Assembly: GCA_030044045.1 (NCBI GenBank)
Contig: JASHWO010000268.1
Span: forward strand, 1 to 6,105
Direction: 5' to 3'
Origin: Acidimicrobiales bacterium
Lineage (GTDB): Bacteria; Actinomycetota; Acidimicrobiia; Acidimicrobiales; RAAP-2
DNA length: 6,105 bases
The notes under the pieces: model-generated
Databases searched by the model: none
What the model was told of the DNA's origin: nothing
Seen by the model: the letters and a program-made list of their open reading frames with translations, nothing else
Shown: piece after piece, positions 1 through 6,105 of the stretch
Layout of the letters: each line of letters opens with the position of its first letter
How positions within the stretch are numbered: the stretch's first letter is position 1
Translations under genes and position numbers: made by a program

Positions 1-531
1 GGCTTCACCCTTATCGAACTGATGGTGGTCCTCCTGATCATGGGGATCCTCCTCGCCATCGCCATTCCTACGTTCCTGAGCGTGACGGGCGGTGCGAAGA
101 AGACGTCGGCGCAGTCGAATCTGACCAATGCCATGACGTCGGCAACGGCAATCTACACGAGGACCAGTAGCTTTCCGGCAGCTACAGGAGCGACAACAGA
201 TTCCGCCGAAATGGCTAAGACACTCCAAAAGACACAGACGACCATTAAGTTCGTTCATGGGACGACGGGACCGACTAAGGGGGACAACAGTATCTCTGTC
301 GATGAAGTAACATCGTCGATAGTTATCCTGTCAGCGCTGGATGGAGATGGCTACTGCTGGGTTGCAGTCGATAACGAAGGTACGGCTACCGCGCATATCC
401 CAGCGGGGGACAGTTTCTACGCCAACGCAACCCAAACATCGTCGACAAAGTGTGAGGCGAGTTCATACGCCACAACGACGCTGGCCACATGGCAGCCAAA
501 CTTTAAGACAATTACCAATCCGAAGACATAG
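1..531 (+). CDS. Type IV prepilin (major- or minor-pilin-like), 5'-truncated by the window edge
   Basis: The reading frame is open from base 1 to a TAG at 529-531. It begins directly with the class III signal motif GFTLIEL: Gly is the -1 residue cut by prepilin peptidase PilD, Phe is the N-methylated mature residue 1, and Glu is mature residue 5. The short charged leader and start codon lie upstream of the window. The mature protein is 175 residues. Residues 1 to about 25 form the hydrophobic alpha-1 helix that anchors the subunit in the membrane and packs the pilus core. The rest is a Thr/Ser/Ala-rich globular head. Two cysteines, in GYCW (mature 118) and TKCE (mature 150), are placed like the C-terminal disulfide loop of type IVa pilins. 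A hand count gives about 55% GC over the first 480 bases, well below the genes further right. The gene converges on the pilMN-pilO operon and is closed by the hairpin 22 bases downstream. Type IV pilin family is very likely; whether it is the major or a minor pilin cannot be told. Confidence 0.93.
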   Translation, partial: GFTLIELMVVLLIMGILLAIAIPTFLSVTGGAKKTSAQSNLTNAMTSATAIYTRTSSFPAATGATTDSAEMAKTLQKTQTTIKFVHGTTGPTKGDNSISVDEVTSSIVILSALDGDGYCWVAVDNEGTATAHIPAGDSFYANATQTSSTKCEASSYATTTLATWQPNFKTITNPKT

Positions 532-553
532 CGTATTGGAAGATTAGGAACAA

Positions 554-587
554 AAGGAGGGGCCCAGCGAGAGTTGGGCCCCTCCTT
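554..587. terminator. Bidirectional intrinsic terminator between convergent genes
   Basis: A perfect 13-bp stem (554-566 with 575-587) encloses an 8-base loop at 567-574. The stem is very GC-rich in its centre. On the minus strand the hairpin is followed by TTTTGTT, a usable U-tract, so it fits best as the terminator of the pilMN-pilO-lipoprotein operon, whose last stop codon is at 620-622. On the plus strand the stem ends in CCTT and then CGCG, a poor U-tract, but the strong stem sits 22 bases after the prepilin stop and probably also ends that transcript. Confidence 0.9.
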
Positions 588-619
588 CGCGTACGGAAGA
601 GCGATGGAGGCCATGCTGA

Positions 620-880
620 TTAGCACATCGACGGTGAGCCAGGGGGTGCAGCCGATGCCGTCGGATCGAAGGGATCACGTTGGGATCCGCAGGCTGGCAG
701 GGGCGCCGTGGTCGTGGTTGCCGGGTTCGTCGCCCTGTCCAAGTGTGCTGCGTGGCTTACGTGGTTGACTGCATCTCCGGCCGTTGAGCCACATCCAGCT
801 AGGAGTAGCGTTGAGCCTGAGAGCGCTCCCACCGCGACTGCATGGCGCATTCGGCGCAGAGAAGGGGGCCGGCGACGCAC
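620..880 (-). CDS. Small lipoprotein in the PilP position of the pilus operon, with an RDPF motif
   Basis: The 86-residue product starts at a GTG (880-878) and ends with TAA. The signal peptide has an Arg-rich n-region (RRRPPSLRRMR), a hydrophobic stretch at residues 14-28, and a lipobox LAGC with the lipidated Cys at residue 30, so the mature form is a 57-residue lipoprotein outside the membrane. It has a Thr/Pro linker at 51-62, then Cys64, the sequence QRDPFDP at 67-73, and a C-terminal Cys86. An (R)DPF motif after a flexible N-terminal tail is seen in PilP lipoproteins, and pilP normally follows pilO, so a reduced PilP is plausible by position and motif. PilP is usually about twice this length, and its C-terminal beta-sandwich, which binds the PilQ secretin, is absent. 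The GTG start is favoured because an AAGGA ribosome site overlaps the pilO stop. An internal ATG at 850-848 would give a 76-residue form that still has the lipobox, but it lacks a good ribosome site. Lipoprotein nature is likely; the PilP relationship is inferred. Confidence 0.75.
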   Translation of the reverse strand: MRRRPPSLRRMRHAVAVGALSGSTLLLAGCGSTAGDAVNHVSHAAHLDRATNPATTTTAPLPACGSQRDPFDPTASAAPPGSPSMC

Positions 881-891
881 AGTCGTTTCTT

Positions 892-896
892 TCCTT
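892..896 (-). promoter_or_regulatory. Ribosome binding site AAGGA that sets the GTG start of the lipoprotein
   Basis: On the minus strand the pilO stop codon TAA runs straight into AAGGA, followed by 11 bases and then GTG at 880. Overlap with the upstream stop suggests translational coupling to pilO. No comparable site precedes the internal ATG at 850. Confidence 0.6.
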
Positions 897-1500
897 ACGG
901 CGTAGTTGACGGTGGGGTAGCCGTCGTGAACGTGACGAGGTCGAGGGTGGTGGTCAAGGTCGTCGACCGATTGGTTCCGGGGCCTCCTCCAGTCACGTCC
1001 ACTGACTTGATGTCAGTCAGCCGTGACATCGAGTAGATTTTGGTGACGAGGGTGAGGAGATCGTCGTAGGTCCCTTTCGCGACCAGCGTAACCGGGACAG
1101 TAGTGAACTTTGATCCACTACTCGCGGCGGCCGCACCCCCTGGGCTCACCGATGTCAGGTGCATCCCCGCGGCCGTGACGGTTGCCGACAGCTGGCTGGT
1201 GTAGTTGGCCGTGGTCTTGAAGATATCCGGTGTGGTGGGGACATAGGCTCGCAGGGCATTGTCCATCGACCTGAGCTGGGTGGCCTGCTGAAATGTGTGC
1301 TCCAGCCGGGTCACCTTGGCATCGCCCTGCGCCACCTCTGACTGCAGAGACTGTTGCTGGGTGGCGAGCGTCGAGGCCTTCTTTCCCTGAGGTAGGAAGA
1401 AGGCCACGAGCCATACCAGGATCACCACCACGGCCACCACGGCGGTGATAACCACTTGCGGACGCTTCAGCGCGGCCAGGGTGTCGGGTGAGATCTTCAT
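895..1500 (-). CDS. pilO: Type IV pilus inner-membrane alignment protein PilO
   Basis: The product is 201 residues, close to the family's usual length of about 200. A short cytoplasmic N-terminus ends in KRP. A single membrane segment spans about residues 16-36 (rich in Val, Ala and Ile, ending AFFLPQG). A Gln-rich coiled coil covers about 39-75, and a ferredoxin-like domain fills the remainder. The stretch VPVTLVAKGTYDDLLTLV, then the segment ending RLTDIKSVDV, and a final alternating beta strand match the PilO pattern of a beta strand, a G-x-Y helix and an R-[IL]-x-x-I turn. PilO pairs with PilN through equivalent domains to form the alignment complex that links cytoplasmic PilM and the motor to the pilus. 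Its ATG overlaps the pilMN stop as ATGA (1500-1497), and no strong ribosome site is visible, so translation is probably coupled to pilMN. The tail is Thr/Pro-rich. Identification rests on domain layout and operon order. Confidence 0.9.
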   Translation of the reverse strand: MKISPDTLAALKRPQVVITAVVAVVVILVWLVAFFLPQGKKASTLATQQQSLQSEVAQGDAKVTRLEHTFQQATQLRSMDNALRAYVPTTPDIFKTTANYTSQLSATVTAAGMHLTSVSPGGAAAASSGSKFTTVPVTLVAKGTYDDLLTLVTKIYSMSRLTDIKSVDVTGGGPGTNRSTTLTTTLDLVTFTTATPPSTTP

Positions 1501-3185
1501 GGCACCGGCTGGGTGAAGAGGCTGGTCCGCTGGCTGCCGGCCTTGGCGTCGATGCTGAAGGCAATGCTGAACGTGATGGAGGAACCGTTCGTAAGCGTGA
1601 CCGACGGGGCGCCGAGCGTTAGCGCAGGTGACTGGGCCATGGAGTCGCCGAACTGGCTGAACGCTGTGTAGCTGGTCACGCTGACATTGCCGGTCCCGAT
1701 GCCAATGGGCGTTGCTGTGGTGCTGCCGGTGGACGAGCCGCCGGCAGCGTTCGTCGGTGGCGTGCCGGGCTCGACGTTTTCTGTGAGCTTCAGTGTGGAG
1801 AACACGGCGCTCGACGGCAGGTACTGGCCGAGCTGGTTGAAGACGACGAGCCAGTCCACCTCGCCCTCCACCAGCGGTTCGTCCTGTTGCTGGAGCGTGC
1901 GGATCTGGTCCTGGATGGCGACCACCTTGTCGTACTTCGGGATCTCCACCTTGTTGATGTAGGAGAGCTGGCTGTCCAGCGACGAGACCTGGCCCTCGGC
2001 GTGCTGCACGGAGAGGATCCGCCAGACGGTGCCGCCGATCAACAGGAGCAGGACGATGGCGCCGACGGCCAACAGGGCCTTTCGCACCTTCCGCTCCACG
2101 TAGCCGGCGGTGACCTCGGGGGGGAGCAGGTTGAAGGGCTTGCCGCCGGGGTCGGGCAGGGCCAGGCCCACCGGCACGGCCATGGTGGGGTCGATGGCCC
2201 GGGCCTGCTCCGGGGTGATGGGGAGGCGGCTGGTGTCGATCCCGGCCAGGGGCGAGGCGGCCAGCACCGGCACGTCGATCCCCCGTTCGATCTGGTCGAA
2301 GAGCCCGGCCGTTCGTGACCCGCCCCCGGTGACCAGCACCCGGGAAGGGGTGCTGCGGCCGGGCTGGGAGGAGTAGAAGCGGATCGAGTTCAGGATCTCG
2401 CCCACCAGCTCGGCCACCGCCGACCGGTTGGCCACCTCCACCCGGTGGTCGCGGAGGGGTCCCTCGGCCAGGCGGCGCTTGAGCTGCTCGGCGTCGATCA
2501 GGGGCACGTCGATGGCGCCGGCGATGGCCTTGGTGACGCTCTCGCCGCCCAGGTCGATGGTGCGGACGAACTGGAGCCGGCCGCCCTGGTGCACCACCAC
2601 CATGGTCAGCCCGGCGCCCACCGAGACCACGGCCTCCGGCCCGCCGGTGTGGGCGGGGTCGTGGAGGGCCCGGGCCACGGCGGCGGTGTCCAAGTCGATC
2701 CCCACCGGCTCCAGCCCCGCCGCCTGCACAGTGGCCACCACCCCGCTGATCAGCTCCCGGTGGGCGGCGGCCACCAGCACCCGCACCTGGGGCGACCCGT
2801 CGGCGTCGGTGTACTGGGCGATGACCTTGGCCGAGATCACCGTCTCGTCCATGGGGAAGGGGACCACCTGGTCGGCCTGGAAGCGGACGGCGTCGTCCAG
2901 CTCGTCGGGAGGGAGGGGCGGCATGTCCACCTCGCGGGTGATGGCCCGCAAGCCGGCCACCCCGAGCACCACCCGGTGCTCCCTGAAGCCGCCCTCCCGC
3001 CACACCCGCTGGATGGCCTGGACGACCTGGGAGCGGTCGCGGATCTCGCCGTCGACGATCACCCCCGGATGGATGCCGACCTGCCCGAAGGCCTCCAGGA
3101 CGGGCCGGCTGCCGGGCTCGACCGTGAGCTCGACGGCACGGATGGCGCTGGTGCCGATGTCGAGCCCGACGATCCGTTGTGCCAT
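1497..3185 (-). CDS. PilM-PilN fusion protein: actin-like ATP-binding domain joined to a membrane alignment domain
   Basis: One uninterrupted frame encodes 562 residues. Residues 1 to about 345 are PilM, a cytoplasmic actin/FtsA-like ATP-binding protein. The phosphate-1 motif is at 6-20 (VGLDIGTSAIRAVEL), the phosphate-2 region at 186-202 (VVSVGAGLT onward), the adenosine motif at 283-295 (VLVTGGGSRTAGL), and the typical PilM end VPVGLAL at 337-343. PilN follows with no stop: KPFNLLPPE at 349-357 corresponds to the N-terminal INLLP tail of PilN, the part that PilM binds in separate-protein systems. Then come one membrane segment at about 369-388, a coiled coil at about 392-435, and a ferredoxin-like domain to the end. 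That domain is interrupted by a Gly/Ser/Thr-rich loop at about 472-500. PilM alone is usually about 350 residues and PilN about 200, so both halves are full length. The ATG at 3185 is chosen because AGGGGA sits 7 bases upstream and PilM proteins begin at this point; in-frame sequence further upstream looks non-coding. GspL of type II secretion has the same fused layout. The gene heads the operon with pilO. Confidence 0.93.
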   Translation of the reverse strand: MAQRIVGLDIGTSAIRAVELTVEPGSRPVLEAFGQVGIHPGVIVDGEIRDRSQVVQAIQRVWREGGFREHRVVLGVAGLRAITREVDMPPLPPDELDDAVRFQADQVVPFPMDETVISAKVIAQYTDADGSPQVRVLVAAAHRELISGVVATVQAAGLEPVGIDLDTAAVARALHDPAHTGGPEAVVSVGAGLTMVVVHQGGRLQFVRTIDLGGESVTKAIAGAIDVPLIDAEQLKRRLAEGPLRDHRVEVANRSAVAELVGEILNSIRFYSSQPGRSTPSRVLVTGGGSRTAGLFDQIERGIDVPVLAASPLAGIDTSRLPITPEQARAIDPTMAVPVGLALPDPGGKPFNLLPPEVTAGYVERKVRKALLAVGAIVLLLLIGGTVWRILSVQHAEGQVSSLDSQLSYINKVEIPKYDKVVAIQDQIRTLQQQDEPLVEGEVDWLVVFNQLGQYLPSSAVFSTLKLTENVEPGTPPTNAAGGSSTGSTTATPIGIGTGNVSVTSYTAFSQFGDSMAQSPALTLGAPSVTLTNGSSITFSIAFSIDAKAGSQRTSLFTQPVP

Positions 3186-3191
3186 TCGCGT

Positions 3192-3197
3192 TCCCCT
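3192..3197 (-). promoter_or_regulatory. Ribosome binding site AGGGGA of the pilM-pilN fusion
   Basis: AGGGGA on the minus strand lies 7 bases before the ATG at 3185. It supports that start over a possible in-frame start about 105 bases further upstream (near 3290), whose extra residues resemble no PilM. Confidence 0.65.
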
Positions 3198-3305
3198 GTC
3201 GACCCGTCGGACAACGTGAGGGCGGTCGCACCCGCCGGCCCCGCCCCACCACCGTCGCCTCTGGTTGCCCGCCCGCCCCGAGCAGTGCATCGAACGTGGC
3301 GAAGC

Positions 3306-3317
3306 GAGTGCACTCTA
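3306..3317 (-). promoter_or_regulatory. Candidate -10 element and overlapping 10-bp palindrome upstream of the pilus operon
   Basis: In the 190-base gap between the ATPase stop and the pilMN start, the only TANNNT hexamer on the minus strand is TAGAGT (3317-3312). It would place the transcript start near 3305, giving a leader of about 120 bases. No good -35 is visible. A perfect 10-bp palindrome, GAGTGCACTC (3306-3315), overlaps the -10 and start region. A related half-site, CAGTGCA, lies at 3283-3289, 23 bases away. This could be an operator, but palindromes of this size do arise by chance in GC-rich DNA. Read-through from the ATPase gene is an alternative source of transcription, since no clear terminator is seen after 3376. 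Confidence 0.35.
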
Positions 3318-3375
3318 CCTCCCGCCCCCCTCACGAGCGCGGCAATCTGGCCCGCGGCGGCGCCGGGGGGCAGCC

Positions 3376-4839
3376 CTACTCGAGCAGCAGGGCCAACACC
3401 GGCGCCGGCACCGCCCAGACCGGGTGCGACAGGTCCACGACGGTCCGCGTGGCTAGGACCCCGCCGGCGAACTTGCCCTCGACCACCAGGGACTCCGAAC
3501 GCCAGCCCGACGACACCCACTTCGACTCCATGGGCACGGTCGCGCGTGGGCCGGCTGGCGCCGGCACGGACGTCGGACCGAAGTCGATCTCGTTGCCCTT
3601 GCCCGTCCGCAGGTAGCCGATCGTGTCGTCGGCCGTCCACCGGCCGGGCTCCAGGCGGTCGACTGCCCGGCCCAGCGCCGCGCCGAGCGCGGCCTCGGTG
3701 AGCCGGGCGAAATCCGGTCGCCCGAGGCCGCTGCGCAGCCGGGAGCCCACCCAGGCGAGGACGGGGTCGGAGAGGTAGAGCTTGGACTGGGCGCCGGCGA
3801 CCCGGTGGCCTTCGTCGTCGATCTGGTGGCACCACAGGGCGGCGAACGCGTGGACGAGCCGGGCCAGCCGCCGGTCGAGTGCCTGGCGGTTGGCATAGCC
3901 GAGGTCCGTCGCCAGTCCGGAGCGGTTCAGCGGGGAGGTGCCGCGCCGCTCGATCTCCCCGAGCAGCTTCGGCACCGAGTCCTCGCCGGCCTCCGGGTCG
4001 ACGTCCCGGTACAGCCACGCTTCGAGGTCGTGCAGGAAGGCGTCGGAGACCTCCCCGTCGACATGGTGCTCGGCCACCGCTCTCGGGAAGCCGCCGGAGG
4101 TGAGGTAGGACTGCCAGGCGAGGTCCAGTTCGCCGGCGAAGATCTCGAGGCCCTCGACGATCGGTCGCGTCGACGGCTCCTGGATCGCCCAGGGGTCGAC
4201 GCTCGGGGGGGGTGGCACGTCCCGCCCGGTCGCTACCAGCACGTGCCGGAACGACATCGGGTGCAGCAGCCGGGTGCGCGCTGCGGGCCGCGTGCCCGCC
4301 CGGCCGGCGAGCAGGTCCCGTTCGACCCGGGCGTCCTCGTGCCAGGACGATCCCGTGCACACGACGGTGTCGGCACCGAGGGGGGTGTTGTCGCGGAGGT
4401 ACTTGAGCTGCTGCGTCCAGCCCGGGATGCCGGTCACCTCGTCGAGCAGCCAGACCCGCCGGGCGTCCTCGGCCGAGCGGGTGAGCTCGCGCCCGAGCTT
4501 CACGGCGCGGCCGAGGTCGCGTGCCGCCATGCCGTCGGCCGGGAGGTAGACGGCCTGGCGGGTGTCGAACCCGCGCTGGCCGCAGAGCCGGGCCGCGGTG
4601 TCCTTCAGGAGGACCGACTTGCCTACCCGCCGGGGGCCCCGGAGCACGACGAGCTGGTCGTCGATCGGGGCCTGGACCACGTCGTCGAGCAGGTCGGACC
4701 GGTAGCCGAGGTCGACCCGGGCACGGGCCGCCAGGGTCGGGTCCGCGGCGGTCCAGGCGGTCGGATCCGACCCGGTGGCCGTGGCACGCCACCAGGGGTT
4801 GCAGTCCACCAGGCGCTCCCGCATCTCGTCGTCGCGCAT
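3376..4839 (-). CDS. AAA_14/DUF4143-type ATPase (COG1373 family) with a C-terminal nuclease-like domain
   Basis: The product is 487 residues, within the 400-500 usual for this family. The AAA domain has a Walker A motif GPRRVGKS at 68-75, Walker B RVWLLDEV at 128-135 (Asp133, Glu134), and a sensor-1-like strand VVCTGSSW at 159-166. The linker carries the family hallmark YLTSGGFPRAV at 245-255. A helix-turn-helix-like segment follows at about 305-335. The C-terminal part (about 345-487) resembles the restriction-endonuclease fold of DUF4143 proteins, with GNEIDF at 415-420 and MESKW at 437-441, giving Asp419, Glu438 and Lys440 in PD-(D/E)xK order. The cellular role of this family is not well established. 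It sits alone between the pilus operon and the divergent carboxyltransferase gene, with no partner toxin, antitoxin or transporter. The ATG at 4839 lacks a ribosome site but has TACGAT 7 bases upstream, which fits a leaderless mRNA. An ATG at 4824 (residue 6) is a weaker alternative. Unusual repeats lie just upstream. Confidence 0.88.
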   Translation of the reverse strand: MRDDEMRERLVDCNPWWRATATGSDPTAWTAADPTLAARARVDLGYRSDLLDDVVQAPIDDQLVVLRGPRRVGKSVLLKDTAARLCGQRGFDTRQAVYLPADGMAARDLGRAVKLGRELTRSAEDARRVWLLDEVTGIPGWTQQLKYLRDNTPLGADTVVCTGSSWHEDARVERDLLAGRAGTRPAARTRLLHPMSFRHVLVATGRDVPPPPSVDPWAIQEPSTRPIVEGLEIFAGELDLAWQSYLTSGGFPRAVAEHHVDGEVSDAFLHDLEAWLYRDVDPEAGEDSVPKLLGEIERRGTSPLNRSGLATDLGYANRQALDRRLARLVHAFAALWCHQIDDEGHRVAGAQSKLYLSDPVLAWVGSRLRSGLGRPDFARLTEAALGAALGRAVDRLEPGRWTADDTIGYLRTGKGNEIDFGPTSVPAPAGPRATVPMESKWVSSGWRSESLVVEGKFAGGVLATRTVVDLSHPVWAVPAPVLALLLE

Positions 4840-4846
4840 GCCCGGG

Positions 4847-4852
4847 ATCGTA
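4847..4852 (-). promoter_or_regulatory. Candidate -10 TACGAT for a leaderless ATPase transcript
   Basis: TACGAT on the minus strand fits the TANNNT -10 pattern common in actinobacteria and ends 7 bases before the ATG at 4839, so transcription would start at or next to that ATG. The intervening CCCGGGC is no ribosome site. The -35 position falls inside the adjacent inverted repeat and does not resemble TTGACA. Half of the hexamer lies within that inverted repeat, so a protein bound there would block the promoter. Confidence 0.5.
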
Positions 4853-4877
4853 CCAGAACCCCCCCGGTTCTGGTACG
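4849..4877. repeat. Perfect 12-bp inverted repeat with C5 spacer abutting the ATPase promoter
   Basis: CGTACCAGAACC (4849-4860) is followed by five C and then its exact reverse complement (4866-4877). The element overlaps the candidate -10 of the ATPase gene and includes the first of three 33-bp tandem units. The two other units keep only an imperfect 7-bp version of the dyad (CAGAACC with GGTTTTG). It could be a dimeric operator or a hairpin in DNA or RNA. Because the proposed ATPase mRNA starts downstream of it, DNA recognition is the simpler reading. Confidence 0.85.
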
Positions 4878-4945
4878 TCGATGACTCAGAACCCCCCCGG
4901 TTTTGGTACGCCGATGACTCAGAACCCCCCCGGTTTTGGTACGCC
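4855..4945. repeat. Three tandem 33-bp units, each with a C7 tract, upstream of the ATPase gene
   Basis: Units begin at 4855, 4888 and 4921, an exact 33-base period. Each opens with AGAA, then seven C, then GGTT(C/T)TGGTACG; the first two continue through CGATGACTC, while the third departs after 4945. Unit 1 differs from unit 2 by two substitutions (C/T at 4870 and T/C at 4878); unit 3 is identical to unit 2 up to 4945. The period is close to three helical turns, so bound proteins would lie on nearly the same face. No spacers separate the units, so this is not a CRISPR array. Near-identity suggests recent duplication or selection as protein-binding sites. Confidence 0.92.
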
Positions 4946-4951
4946 TCGGAA

Positions 4952-4971
4952 TGGCTCCGGATCTGGAGCCA
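4952..4971. repeat. 7-bp inverted repeat near the carboxyltransferase start
   Basis: TGGCTCC (4952-4958) and GGAGCCA (4965-4971) are exact reverse complements around the 6-base loop GGATCT. The element lies 35-54 bases before the GTG at 5006, at and just upstream of the expected -35 position of that gene's candidate promoter, so it may be an operator. It is unrelated to the 33-bp units. A chance dyad is possible. Confidence 0.45.
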
Positions 4972-4991
4972 CCCGGGGAGATGGCGGACCG

Positions 4992-4997
4992 TAGGAT
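4992..4997 (+). promoter_or_regulatory. Candidate -10 TAGGAT for the carboxyltransferase gene
   Basis: TAGGAT matches TANNNT and ends 8 bases before the GTG at 5006, so a leaderless mRNA beginning at or near that GTG is possible. The same bases contain AGGA (4993-4996), 9 bases before the GTG, which could instead serve as a ribosome site on a longer transcript. The two readings exclude each other. No clear -35 is visible. Confidence 0.4.
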
Positions 4998-5005
4998 GGC
5001 CGGCC

Positions 5006-6105
<1,100 letters not shown>

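Noticed and set aside
417..626. Minus-strand 69-residue frame overlapping the prepilin end and the terminator
   Set aside because: It crosses the strong hairpin, lies antisense to a clear pilin, and shows no motif.
1501..3252. A minus-strand frame that extends the pilO frame upstream to about 785 residues
   Set aside because: The part before the pilO ATG is an out-of-frame reading of the PilM-PilN fusion, with the Arg/Gly/Pro-rich low-complexity composition typical of shadow frames in GC-rich DNA. Only 1500-895 has PilO features.
3340..3375. Intrinsic terminator after the ATPase gene
   Set aside because: The GC-rich stretch forms only a stem of about 4 bp and has no following T-run on the minus strand.
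3059..4792. A 577-residue minus-strand frame overlapping the ATPase
   Set aside because: Its sequence is almost all Arg, Gly, Pro and Ala with no domain, while the overlapping frame has clear Walker motifs.
2445..4884. Long plus-strand frames (2445-3701 and 3805-4884) opposite pilMN and the ATPase
   Set aside because: They are antisense shadows of well-supported genes: His/Gly/Val-rich, no recognisable motif. High GC suppresses stop codons in these frames.
4855..4945. CRISPR array
   Set aside because: The three 33-base units abut directly with no unique spacers, and no cas-like gene is present.
4855..4945. The 33-bp units as an 11-residue coding repeat
   Set aside because: Thirty-three is divisible by three, so several frames stay open through the array, but none links to a supported protein start. 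The carboxyltransferase frame has no start codon there, and the ATPase frame has no ATG upstream of 4839.
4855..4945. G-quadruplex from the G7 runs on the minus strand
   Set aside because: Only three G7 runs occur and they are 26 bases apart, too far for a normal intramolecular quadruplex.

Overview
This window reads as part of a high-GC actinobacterial chromosome. The best guess is an Acidimicrobiia-like lineage of Actinomycetota, judged from protein style and GC rather than from a marker gene. It carries a type IV pilus (T4P) assembly segment, a solitary AAA ATPase of the AAA_14/DUF4143 (COG1373) kind, and the start of an acyl-CoA carboxylase carboxyltransferase gene.

Layout. Bases 1-531 (+) hold a 5'-truncated type IV prepilin that opens exactly on its leader-peptidase site (GFTLIEL). 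A strong hairpin at 554-587 ends it, and it converges with a minus-strand operon read from about 3.3 kb down to 620: a single-ORF PilM-PilN fusion (3185-1497), PilO (1500-895, overlapping by ATGA), and a tiny lipoprotein (880-620) in the place where PilP normally sits. Next comes a 190-base gap with a possible promoter and a palindrome. Beyond it is the ATPase gene (4839-3376, minus). Diverging from that gene is the carboxyltransferase gene (5006 onward, plus), which runs off the window.

The 166-base divergent region (4840-5005) is the densest in signals. It holds three 33-bp tandem units each with a C7 tract, a perfect 12-bp inverted repeat abutting the ATPase start, a second 7-bp inverted repeat, and two TANNNT-type -10 elements 7 and 8 bases before the two start codons. 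That spacing suggests both mRNAs are leaderless.

How the genes fit together. PilM is the cytoplasmic actin-like protein that binds the N-terminal tail of PilN. PilN and PilO form the membrane alignment complex, and PilP is a lipoprotein that joins PilN/PilO in diderm bacteria. Here PilM and PilN are one polypeptide, like GspL of type II secretion, and the PilP position holds an 86-residue lipoprotein that keeps an RDPF motif but has no room for the PilP beta domain. GC falls steadily from the PilM half (above 70%) through PilO (about 60%) to the prepilin (about 55%). The ATPase and carboxyltransferase have no evident link to the pilus.
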